Assembly: GCA_017503065.1 (NCBI GenBank)
Contig: JAFVTT010000052.1
Location: 1 to 14,839 of the forward strand
DNA length: 14,839 bases
Direction of reading: 5' to 3'
DNA from: Bacteroidaceae bacterium
Lineage (GTDB): Bacteria; Bacteroidota; Bacteroidia; Bacteroidales; Bacteroidaceae
Made by a program: the position numbers and the translations under genes. The notes below the pieces were generated by a model that had not been told where the DNA came from, did no database searches, and was given only the letters and a program-made list of their open reading frames with translations. This document shows, one piece after another, positions 1 to 6,581 of the stretch; the first letter of the stretch is position 1; each line of letters opens with the position of its first letter.

Positions 1-14
1 CGCTCTTCCGATCT
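1..14 (+). other. Illumina adapter remnant (artefact)
   Basis: The first 14 bases, CGCTCTTCCGATCT, are identical to the 3' end of the standard Illumina TruSeq read-1 adapter. They sit exactly at the window edge, where untrimmed adapter would be expected. They should be treated as non-genomic. Native sequence probably begins at base 15. The match is recognised from memory of the adapter, not from a search. Confidence 0.93.
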
Positions 15-258
15 ACGACATGATAAAAAAGGCCGACCCGAACACCAACATGAGAAAATATGATACGAGCCTCTGAAAAAGAGATGAAGATATTGATGCC
101 AACAAAACATCCACACTACCACCTTTCTGCATAATGAGATGACTATCGTCATCCTCTCTTTCCACTCTCTCTACCTCTTCTTCAGGAAAGAGAGTTTCTG
201 AGCCATGGTTCGTTTCAGCGCTGACCTTTGTATTCTTATTCCTTCCTTTTGCACACAT
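15..258 (-). CDS. Unidentified membrane-protein gene, 3' part missing
   Basis: This is the 5' part of a gene of unknown function that runs off the left edge. The visible 81 residues start at an ATG (256-258). They comprise a polar N-terminus, a strongly acidic stretch around residues 26-40 (PEEEVERVEREDDDSH) and a hydrophobic segment from about residue 64 to the edge (LVSYFLMLVFGSAFFIMS). The pattern suggests a cytoplasmic N-terminus followed by a transmembrane helix. The apparent stop codon (bases 13-15, TAG on the minus strand) uses two adapter bases, so it is artificial and the true protein continues. A good Bacteroidetes promoter lies just upstream (291-321, minus), which supports the gene being real. 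It diverges from the lplA/gcv cluster. I do not recognise the family. Confidence 0.6.
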
Positions 259-290
259 CGTATTATCTACAGTATATTCAATGTCCTATG

Positions 291-321
291 CAAAGATACA
301 CTGATTTTCGCTAACGAACAA
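291..321 (-). promoter_or_regulatory. Bacteroidetes-type promoter for the leftward gene
   Basis: On the minus strand a TATCTTTG box (298 to 291) fits the TAnnTTTG -7 consensus of the Bacteroidetes primary sigma factor. A TTG (321 to 319) lies 20 nt upstream as the -33 element. Transcription would start near 284, giving a leader of about 26 nt before the ATG at 258. Confidence 0.65.
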
Positions 322-433
322 GCCTGACACATATTAATATAAAGTATAAACAAGATAATGTAGTAATACGACACACCTTCCCTCTTCAATCACCGTCTTA
401 TAACAGTGTTTTAACAAAAATAAAGACCGATTA

Positions 434-465
434 TTTGCCCGATTGGAGACGATTCTGTAAATTTG
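434..465 (+). promoter_or_regulatory. Consensus promoter of the lplA-gcv-lpd cluster
   Basis: TTTG (434-437), a 20-nt spacer and TAAATTTG (458-465) match the Bacteroidetes -33/-7 consensus exactly. The predicted start is near 472, giving a leader of about 70 nt before the lplA ATG at 544. That leader is too short for a glycine riboswitch and shows no such fold. It holds only a small possible hairpin (AGGG...ACCCT, about 497-511). It is back to back with the leftward promoter at 291-321. Confidence 0.75.
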
Positions 466-543
466 ATGCACAAAAAGCGAGAAAACGTGCCAAGAATAGG
501 GCATAAACCCTGACACTTGACCACACACAACAACACTCACACC

Positions 544-1608
544 ATGCCTGAACACATCTTCCCTGCCACACATGTCGTCCTGCCCTCGGAGTACGAGGGA
601 GAAAGGGCGGCATTCTATCTGGCCGTGGAAGAGTACATAGCATCATACCTGCCGGAGGGCAGTTATCTGTTTACATGGCAACTGGCGCCCACCGTGGTGA
701 TGGGTAGGAACCAGGATGCCGAGGCTGAGATAGATCTGGCCTTCTGCAAGGCGGAGGGCATTGACGTAATCAGGAGAAAGAGCGGCGGAGGAAGCATCTT
801 TGCCGACCATGGGAACATAATGACAAGCCTCGTGACACGGGAAGGTGCGGTGGAGGAACTGTTCGGCGAGTATGCCAAAAACATGGCCGGGTGCCTCAAG
901 GGACTTGGCGCCGAGGTGGAGGTATCCGGACGAAATGACATCTGCATGAAGGGTGGAGGCAAGATTTGCGGAAACGCCTTCTACCACATGGCCAGGCGCA
1001 ATATCGTGCACGGCACCATGCTCTACGACACGGACGCAAGGAGGATGCAGGGCGCACTGACTCCCGAACGTGCCAAACTCCTGTCCAAGGGCGTGAAGAG
1101 CGTGGAAAGCCGCATTGCCCTGCTCAAGGACGCCCTACCCGAGAGCACGGGTGTGAGGGAGTTGCGACAGAGCATAAGTGAGCATCTCTGCAAGGGAAGC
1201 ATATCGCTTACGGAAGAGGACATCAGCCGCATCCGAGAGATAGAGAGCGGATACTATGTACCCACGTTCCTCTGGGGCAAGACAAGGAAGACAGAAGTAC
1301 CCCACCGGTGCCAGGCAAGGATAGAGGGATGCGGTACGATAGCAATGGAGTTCGAGGTGAAAGACGGCATGGTGGTGTCCGTTGCACTTAGCGGTGACTA
1401 CTTCGAACTGGGCGATGCCCATGCCTTGTTCAGCAATGCCTTTGTCGGGTGCACGTTCACAAAAGAAAACCTGACAAAGCATGCCAGAGAACATTCCCCT
1501 AACAGAGCCGTCAGAGGATTGGAGACGGCAGAACTCTGCTCGCTGATAGGAACAATGTTTTCTGGCAACGAGACACAACATATTCCTTCGTCCCTGACAA
1601 TACATTGA
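544..1608 (+). CDS. lplA: Lipoate-protein ligase A
   Basis: LplA adenylates free lipoate and transfers it to the acceptor lysine of lipoyl domains in the cytoplasm. The 354-residue product has the BPL/LplA/LipB catalytic fold, with RRKSGGG at residues 77-83, GRNDI at 129-133 and GGGKICGNAF at 137-146, where K140 is the expected substrate-binding lysine. A C-terminal accessory domain follows from about residue 235, so this is the full-length, two-domain form. The frame stays open to a TTG at 517, but the ATG at 544 begins the recognisable protein and lies at a plausible distance from the promoter. As first gene of the glycine cleavage cluster, its evident client is GcvH (K64), encoded two genes downstream. 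Its 3' end overlaps the first unit of a 22-bp repeat that continues into the gcvT leader. Confidence 0.93.
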   Translation: MPEHIFPATHVVLPSEYEGERAAFYLAVEEYIASYLPEGSYLFTWQLAPTVVMGRNQDAEAEIDLAFCKAEGIDVIRRKSGGGSIFADHGNIMTSLVTREGAVEELFGEYAKNMAGCLKGLGAEVEVSGRNDICMKGGGKICGNAFYHMARRNIVHGTMLYDTDARRMQGALTPERAKLLSKGVKSVESRIALLKDALPESTGVRELRQSISEHLCKGSISLTEEDISRIREIESGYYVPTFLWGKTRKTEVPHRCQARIEGCGTIAMEFEVKDGMVVSVALSGDYFELGDAHALFSNAFVGCTFTKENLTKHAREHSPNRAVRGLETAELCSLIGTMFSGNETQHIPSSLTIH

Positions 1609-1670
1609 CAAAGGTCAGACAATATATTCTTAAACCCGAGACAATACATTCATTAAACCTAAACAATACT
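1596..1670 (+). repeat. 22-bp-period tandem repeat before gcvT
   Basis: The core GACAATAYATT occurs at 1596-1606, 1618-1628 and 1640-1650, exactly 22 bp apart. A degenerate fourth unit, ACAATACT, at 1663-1670 abuts the gcvT ATG in the same phase. Units two and three also share TTAAACC after the core. The first unit lies in the last codons of lplA, and the rest fill the 62-bp lplA-gcvT gap. Two helical turns per unit suggest an operator array or an unstructured A-rich translation leader. The function is unknown. Confidence 0.7.
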
Positions 1671-2759
1671 ATGGCTGATAAAAGAACATGTCTTTACGAC
1701 AAACACTTGGAACTGAACGCCAAGATGGTGCCCTTCGGGGGATTTGAGATGCCCATCCAGTACACCGACATCGTGGACGAGCACAATGCCGTGCGCAAGG
1801 CCTGCGGTGTATTCGACGTGAGCCACATGGGCGAGGTGCTGGTGAGCGGTCCTGAGGCGGAGAAGTTCGTGCAGTACATCTTCACCAACGACATTGCCGG
1901 TGCTCCCGTGGGAAAGATATATTATGGTATGATGCTGCATGAGAACGGTGGCACCGTGGACGACCTGCTTGTCTACAAGATGGCAGATGACAAGTTCTTC
2001 CTGGTGATAAACGCAGCCAATATAGACAAGGACTATGCATGGATAGAGGCTCAGGCAAAGGCCTTCGATGTAGTTACCGAGAACCAGAGCGACACCTACG
2101 GACAGATAGCCCTGCAGGGCCCCGAATCGGAGAAGGTGATGGCCGAGTGCCTGGGCCTGGTATGCGAGGATCTGACATTCTATACCTTCAAGACCGTGGA
2201 CACAGAGGGCGAGACTCTCATCGTGAGCCGCACGGGTTATACGGGCGAGGATGGCTTTGAGGTGTACGGCAGTCATGCCTACATACAAGGCGCATGGGAC
2301 AAACTCATTGCCCATGGCGTGAAGCCCTGTGGCCTCGGTTGCCGCGACACGCTGAGGTTCGAGGTTGGCCTGCCCCTCTATGGCGACGAACTGACAGACG
2401 ACATCACTCCTCTGGAAGCAGGACTGGGCATGTTCGTGAAACTCGACAAGGATAACTTCATCGGCAAGGAAGCCCTTGCCAAGCAGAAGGCTGAGGGACT
2501 GACCCGCAAGATTGTGGGCATAGAACTGGCAGGACGTGCCATCCCACGCCATGGCTACGATGTGGTGGTGGACGACAAGGTTGTAGGAACCGTCACCACG
2601 GGCTACAACTCCATCTCTACCGGCAAGAGCGTGTGCATGGCCATGGTGGACATTGAATATGCCAAACTCGACACCCCGGTGCAGGTGCGCATACACCGCA
2701 AGTTGCAGGAAGGCACCGTGTGCAAGAAGCGCTTCTACGAGAAGAATTATAAGAAATAA
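1671..2759 (+). CDS. gcvT: Glycine cleavage system T protein (aminomethyltransferase)
   Basis: GcvT releases ammonia from aminomethyl-lipoyl-GcvH and passes the one-carbon unit to tetrahydrofolate, forming 5,10-methylene-THF. The product is 362 residues, about the length of E. coli GcvT (364). It carries PFGGFEMPIQY near the N-terminus, FDVSHMGE (48-55), GGTVDDLLVY with the likely catalytic Asp at residue 98, RTGYTGEDGFE (187-197) and GLGCRDTLRFEVGLPLYG (221-238). The C-terminal barrel domain is complete. The ATG at 1671 was chosen over the in-frame TTG at 1605, because the extra 22 residues would be encoded by the 22-bp repeat and the lplA tail. It ends 9 nt before a palindromic intergenic element. 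Confidence 0.96.
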   Translation: MADKRTCLYDKHLELNAKMVPFGGFEMPIQYTDIVDEHNAVRKACGVFDVSHMGEVLVSGPEAEKFVQYIFTNDIAGAPVGKIYYGMMLHENGGTVDDLLVYKMADDKFFLVINAANIDKDYAWIEAQAKAFDVVTENQSDTYGQIALQGPESEKVMAECLGLVCEDLTFYTFKTVDTEGETLIVSRTGYTGEDGFEVYGSHAYIQGAWDKLIAHGVKPCGLGCRDTLRFEVGLPLYGDELTDDITPLEAGLGMFVKLDKDNFIGKEALAKQKAEGLTRKIVGIELAGRAIPRHGYDVVVDDKVVGTVTTGYNSISTGKSVCMAMVDIEYAKLDTPVQVRIHRKLQEGTVCKKRFYEKNYKK

Positions 2760-2768
2760 GGAAAAGCA

Positions 2769-3052
2769 GACCCTCCCCCAACCCATTCCGCGCGTCGCAC
2801 TGGGAAGTGCTCCCCTCACAAGGTACAGAAGCACATTAAGTGCTTATTCCAAAAGACCTTGCTCGCCCTCTATGGAGGGGAGTAGATACTACCGAATGAT
2901 GACGAAGGGAAGATGGTAATTGAACGAGTAACGGGGGACGCAATCAAAGAAGTGAAACAATAACAACACAAAATTAATAAACAAATCATTAACTTGCCCA
3001 ATCCCTATACATTATACTCCCCTCCATTGTGGAGGGGCAAGGGGGGAGGGCC
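2769..3052 (+). repeat. Palindromic intergenic element E1 (long form), gcvT-gcvH
   Basis: This element fills the gap between gcvT (stop 2759) and gcvH (ATG 3069). The left terminus GACCCTCCCCC (2769-2779) is inverted relative to the right end, GGGGGGAGGGCC (3041-3052). Compared with the short copy at 3457-3563, an extra stretch of about 85 bp (about 2784-2868) follows the left terminus. It carries the hairpin AAGCAC-ATTAA-GTGCTT. Shared sequence then resumes at CCCTCTATGGAGGGGAGTAG. The centre (about 2890-3000) is unique and AT-rich. The right arm contains the hairpin CCCCTCC-ATTGT-GGAGGGG. An inverted relative of the long module lies at 13167-13305. Confidence 0.8.
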
Positions 3053-3068
3053 TTAACCTAATCTAATT

Positions 3069-3446
3069 ATGGCAAAGACAATTGAAGGCCTCTACTATAG
3101 CGAGAGCCACGAGTATGTGAGAATTGAAGGCGAGTACGGTTACGTTGGTATCACCGATTATGCTCAGGAGCAGTTGGGCAACGTGGTGTACGTGGACATG
3201 CCCGAGGTGGACGACGAAGTTACCGCAGGCGAAGAATTCGGTGCCGTGGAAAGCGTAAAGGCAGCCAGCGACCTCATTTCTCCCGTCAGCGGTGTTGTTG
3301 TTGAAATCAACGCCGACCTTGAAGACCAACCCGAACTCATCAACCAGGATGCCTTCGGCACATGGATCATGAAGGTGAAGTTGTCCGACCCTTCCGAGGT
3401 GGACAACCTGCTCAGCGCTGCTGACTACGAGAACTGTTGCAAGTAA
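3069..3446 (+). CDS. gcvH: Glycine cleavage system H protein (lipoyl carrier)
   Basis: GcvH is the small mobile carrier whose lipoyl arm shuttles the aminomethyl intermediate between GcvPA/GcvPB, GcvT and Lpd. The product is 125 residues, normal for the family. The lipoyl attachment motif GAVESVKAASDL places the modified lysine at residue 64. The N-terminal YYSESHEYVRIEG and the C-terminal FGTWIMKVKLSD are typical. The protein ends in ENCCK, a Cys pair I cannot assign a role to. The ATG at 3069 begins 16 nt after element E1, and the stop lies 10 nt before element E2, so the gene is bracketed by hairpin-forming repeats. Confidence 0.97.
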   Translation: MAKTIEGLYYSESHEYVRIEGEYGYVGITDYAQEQLGNVVYVDMPEVDDEVTAGEEFGAVESVKAASDLISPVSGVVVEINADLEDQPELINQDAFGTWIMKVKLSDPSEVDNLLSAADYENCCK

Positions 3447-3456
3447 GTACTAAGAA

Positions 3457-3563
3457 GACCCTCCCCCAACCCCTCCCTCTATGGAGGGGAGTAGATACAC
3501 CTTTCGGATGTAATTACGATACATTATACTCCCCTCCCTTGTGGAGGGGTAAGGGGGAGGGTC
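3457..3563 (+). repeat. Palindromic intergenic element E2 (short form), gcvH-gcvPA
   Basis: This 107-bp element has perfect 11-bp terminal inverted repeats, GACCCTCCCCC (3457-3467) and GGGGGAGGGTC (3553-3563). Each arm holds its own hairpin: CCCCTCC-CTCTAT-GGAGGGG on the left and CCCCTCC-CTTGT-GGAGGGG on the right. The arms can instead pair with each other along most of their length, so two exclusive RNA folds are possible. It starts 10 nt after the gcvH stop and ends 25 nt before the gcvPA ATG. No U-tract follows the hairpins, so a classical terminator is unlikely. Confidence 0.88.
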
Positions 3564-3588
3564 TATCTTCTTCTAATTTTCTCCCTTT

Positions 3589-4932
3589 ATGAAATACTTC
3601 CCCCATACTGCCAATGACCTTCAGGAGATGCTGAAGGTTGTTGGCGTGAGTTCTTTAGAGGAACTATATTCCGAGGTTCCTGAAGAACTGAAGTTCAACA
3701 AGGAACTTGCCCTGCCCTCTGCCATGTCGGAAATAGAGGTGAGAAGGGTGATAGGTTCTCTTGAGCAATCCAACGAACAACTCTCCTCCTTTGCCGGTGC
3801 CGGTGTCTACGACCACTACACGCCCAGTGTGGTGCCCTACATAGCATCGCGCTCGGAGTTCTCCACCTCCTACACCCCGTATCAGGCAGAGATTTCCCAG
3901 GGTACCCTGCAATACATCTTCGAGTACCAGACAATGATGGCCGACCTGACCGGCATGGACATCTCCAACGCTTCCATGTACGACGGTTCCACCGCCACCG
4001 CCGAGGCAATGATGATGTGCGTGGCATCCGCCAAGAAGCGCAACCGTGTGCTCATCTCCGAGACATTCAACCCTGCCGTGATGCGAGTGGTGGAGACATA
4101 CGCCAAGTTCCATGGCGTGGACCTCGTAAAGGTTCCCGCAAAGGATGGCGTTACAGACATGTGTGCCATACAGGCATTGCTTGAGGCCGACGACGTGGCA
4201 GGAGTGCTGGTGTGCCAACCCAACTACTATGGTATCATTGAGGACTTCACCGGCCTTGCCGACATGTGCCATGCACACAAGGCTCTGCTGGCCATCAACT
4301 CGGTAGCCTCTGCCCTGGGTGTGCTGAAATCTCCCGGTCAGTGGGGTGCCGACATCGCTTGTGGCGAGGCACAGAGCCTGGGCATTCCCATGTGTTATGG
4401 CGGCCCCTACATAGGTTATCTCTGCACCACCAATGCCTTGGTGCGCAAGATGCCAGGACGACTGGTAGGCGCCACCACCGACATGGATGGCAAGCGTTGC
4501 TTCGTGCTTACCATGCAGGCACGCGAACAGCATATCCGTCGCGAGAAGGCCACCTCCAACATCTGCACCGCCCAGGGCATCATGTGCCTGTATGTCGCTT
4601 CCTACCTTGCTCTGATGGGCAAGAAGGGCTTGCGCGAGGTTAACGAACAGTCCTATGGCGCCGCACACGAGTTGCACAAGCGTCTGCTTGCCCTTCCCTG
4701 CTTCTCCGAGGCATATCCCGGCAAGCCCTTCCTAAACGAGTTCACTCTGAAATGCTCTCTGGACATCAGCGCCTTGCAGGACAATGCCTACATAGACGGT
4801 TTCATTGCCGGCGTGAAGGCAGAAGCAAAGGAAGACGAGATTATCTTTGCCGCCACCGAGCAACGCTCTCCTGAAGAGGTGGAGACTCTGGTGGAAAGCA
4901 TTGCTGCCTTCTGTGCAGAGCAAGGACTATAG
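3589..4932 (+). CDS. gcvPA: Glycine dehydrogenase (decarboxylating) subunit 1
   Basis: GcvPA is the N-terminal half of the split P protein. With GcvPB it forms the PLP enzyme that decarboxylates glycine and transfers the aminomethyl group to oxidised lipoyl-GcvH. The 447-residue product matches the family size. It has the characteristic start MKYFPHTANDLQEML and the block GAGVYDHYTPSVVPYIASRS, followed by FSTSYTPYQAEISQGTLQ and MYDGSTATAEA. This subunit lacks the PLP lysine, which is in GcvPB, as usual for the split enzyme. The ATG at 3589 starts the canonical N-terminus. Only 33 bp separate it from gcvPB, and this gap has no palindromic element. That would suit equal production of two obligate partners. 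Confidence 0.96.
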   Translation: MKYFPHTANDLQEMLKVVGVSSLEELYSEVPEELKFNKELALPSAMSEIEVRRVIGSLEQSNEQLSSFAGAGVYDHYTPSVVPYIASRSEFSTSYTPYQAEISQGTLQYIFEYQTMMADLTGMDISNASMYDGSTATAEAMMMCVASAKKRNRVLISETFNPAVMRVVETYAKFHGVDLVKVPAKDGVTDMCAIQALLEADDVAGVLVCQPNYYGIIEDFTGLADMCHAHKALLAINSVASALGVLKSPGQWGADIACGEAQSLGIPMCYGGPYIGYLCTTNALVRKMPGRLVGATTDMDGKRCFVLTMQAREQHIRREKATSNICTAQGIMCLYVASYLALMGKKGLREVNEQSYGAAHELHKRLLALPCFSEAYPGKPFLNEFTLKCSLDISALQDNAYIDGFIAGVKAEAKEDEIIFAATEQRSPEEVETLVESIAAFCAEQGL

Positions 4933-4965
4933 TACTAACCAATAAGTGACATATCCGAAAGCATT

Positions 4966-6447
4966 ATGAACAACACATATTACGGAAAACTCATATTCGA
5001 ACTTTCCACCCCCGGATGTATTGGTTATTCTCTGCCTGAGAACCAGTGGAGCGGTCACACATTGGAGGACCTGCCTGCAAACCTTCTCCGCGAGGGCGAG
5101 ACGATATTGCCAGAGGTGGACGAACTTACCGCCGTGCGCCACTATACCAACATGTCCAACAACAACTTCGGCGTGGACACCGGTTTCTATCCCTTGGGCA
5201 GTTGCACCATGAAGTACAACCCCAAGATAAACGAGGAGATGGCTTCCCTGCCTGGTTTCACCACCTTGCATCCACATCAGCCGGAATACACTGCACAGGG
5301 TGCACTGGAACTATATTATAACGTACAGAAATCACTCTCCGAGATAGCCGGTCTGCACGAATTCACACTGAATCCCTTTGCCGGTGCCCATGGCGAGTTG
5401 ACAGGCCTGATGGTGATACGCACCTACCACGAGAAGCGTGGCGACCTGAAGCGTACCAAGATTATCGTTCCCGACTCTGCCCATGGCACCAACCCTGCTT
5501 CGGCTGCCGTGTGCGGTCTGCAGATAGTGGAGGTGAAGAGTACGCCGGACGGAACCGTGGACGTGGAGGACCTCAAACCTCTGCTGGGCGATGACATTGC
5601 CGGCATGATGATGACCAACCCCAACACACTGGGTATCTTCGAGACAAAGATTCCTGAGATAGCACGCCTGGTGCACGAGTGCGGTGGCCTGATGTACTAC
5701 GACGGCGCCAACCTGAACCCCATGCTGGGCGTATGCCGCCCCGGCGATATGGGCTTCGATGTAATGCACATAAACCTGCACAAGACATTCTCCACACCAC
5801 ACGGCGGTGGTGGCCCTGGCAGCGGTCCTGTTGGCGTAAGAAAGGGTTTGGAGGAATACCTGCCCAATCCACAGGTAAAGCGTCAGGAGGACGGCTACTT
5901 CACCTTGGTAAACAACCCCGAGTCACTGGGTAGCGTTTCTGCCTTCCTGGGCAACTTCGGCATTGTCATCCGTGCCTATGCCTACCTGCTCTCTTTGGGC
6001 AAGGAGTACATCCCCATGGCTGGCAAACTCTCTGTGCTGAATGCCAACTACATCAAGGAGCACCTGAAGGAATACTACAAGTTGCCCATCGATGTGCTGT
6101 GCAAGCACGAGTTTGTCTTCGACGGCTTGCGCGAGGAATACGGTGGCGACCATCACGATCCAGGGCATGTAACCACTCTGGATGTGGCAAAGCGCCTGCT
6201 CGACTATGGTTATCATGCACCCACTATCTACTTCCCCCTGCTTTTCCACGAGGCCATGATGATAGAGCCTACCGAGACAGAGAGCAAGCAGACCCTGGAC
6301 GAGTTCATTGATGTGATGAAGAAAATAGCCCTCGAGGCTCGCGACCAGCGCGAACTCCTGAAGACTGCCCCGCACCACACTCCCGTCCGCCGTCTGGACG
6401 ATGTGAAGGCGGTAAAGGAACCGAAGTTTACCTATAAAATGCTTTAA
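4966..6447 (+). CDS. gcvPB: Glycine dehydrogenase (decarboxylating) subunit 2
   Basis: GcvPB is the PLP-binding half of the split glycine decarboxylase and works with GcvPA. The 493-residue product shows FYPLGSCTMKYNPK (74-87), the PLP-domain motif DSAHGTNPASA (170-180), and INLHKTFSTPHGGGGPGSGP (269-288), in which K273 should form the internal aldimine with PLP. The length is normal for the subunit. It begins 33 bp after gcvPA and ends 5-9 nt before palindromic element E3. P protein is encoded as one fused chain of about 950 residues in many bacteria and, to my recollection, in Bacteroides. The split arrangement here is therefore a possible lineage marker. Confidence 0.97.
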   Translation: MNNTYYGKLIFELSTPGCIGYSLPENQWSGHTLEDLPANLLREGETILPEVDELTAVRHYTNMSNNNFGVDTGFYPLGSCTMKYNPKINEEMASLPGFTTLHPHQPEYTAQGALELYYNVQKSLSEIAGLHEFTLNPFAGAHGELTGLMVIRTYHEKRGDLKRTKIIVPDSAHGTNPASAAVCGLQIVEVKSTPDGTVDVEDLKPLLGDDIAGMMMTNPNTLGIFETKIPEIARLVHECGGLMYYDGANLNPMLGVCRPGDMGFDVMHINLHKTFSTPHGGGGPGSGPVGVRKGLEEYLPNPQVKRQEDGYFTLVNNPESLGSVSAFLGNFGIVIRAYAYLLSLGKEYIPMAGKLSVLNANYIKEHLKEYYKLPIDVLCKHEFVFDGLREEYGGDHHDPGHVTTLDVAKRLLDYGYHAPTIYFPLLFHEAMMIEPTETESKQTLDEFIDVMKKIALEARDQRELLKTAPHHTPVRRLDDVKAVKEPKFTYKML

Positions 6448-6452
6448 TTAAG

Positions 6453-6566
6453 AAGGGACCCTCCCCCAACCCCTCCACAAGGGAGGGGAGTATAATGTAC
6501 CGAAAAATCAACAGTCGGCAGTAAACACTCCCCTCCCTTGTGGAGGGGTAAGGGGGAGGGTCCCTT
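6453..6566 (+). repeat. Palindromic intergenic element E3 (short form), gcvPB-lpdA
   Basis: This 114-bp element has perfect 15-bp terminal inverted repeats, AAGGGACCCTCCCCC (6453-6467) and GGGGGAGGGTCCCTT (6552-6566). Both arms carry the same hairpin type, CCCCTCC-ACAAG-GGAGGGG on the left and CCCCTCC-CTTGT-GGAGGGG on the right. The left arm is close to the reverse complement of the right arm of E2 and includes the shared AGTATAATGTA. The arms are thus more symmetrical than in E1 or E2. It fills the gap from 5 nt after the gcvPB stop to 15 nt before the lpdA ATG. The centre (about 6493-6527) is unique. Confidence 0.88.
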
Positions 6567-6581
6567 CCGTCCTAAAAAACT

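Noticed and set aside
472..543. Possible glycine riboswitch in the leader of the gcv cluster
   Set aside because: The leader is only about 70 nt and shows no tandem aptamer-like stems, and none of the operon gaps resembles one. The operon gaps are explained by the palindromic repeats.
517..543. TTG start extending LplA by nine residues
   Set aside because: The extension (TTHNNTHT) is low-complexity and the ATG at 544 begins the recognisable N-terminus. It cannot be excluded but is less likely.
1659..2834. 391-residue open frame on the minus strand opposite gcvT
   Set aside because: It is a shadow of gcvT. It is rich in His, Leu and Val from antisense reading of biased codons, runs into the intergenic repeat, and has no recognisable motif.
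2653..2919. 88-residue plus-strand frame across the gcvT end and the first repeat element
   Set aside because: It overlaps gcvT out of frame and is otherwise repeat sequence, with no start signal or conserved motif.
3457..3563. Rho-independent terminator between gcvH and gcvPA
   Set aside because: The hairpins are strong but no U-tract follows any stem, and downstream operon genes have no promoter of their own in the gap. The same structure recurs as a repeat family.
3457..6566. Transposon insertions with target-site duplications at the palindromic elements
   Set aside because: I compared the flanks of E1, E2 and E3 and saw no convincing direct duplications, so transposition is not demonstrated from this window.
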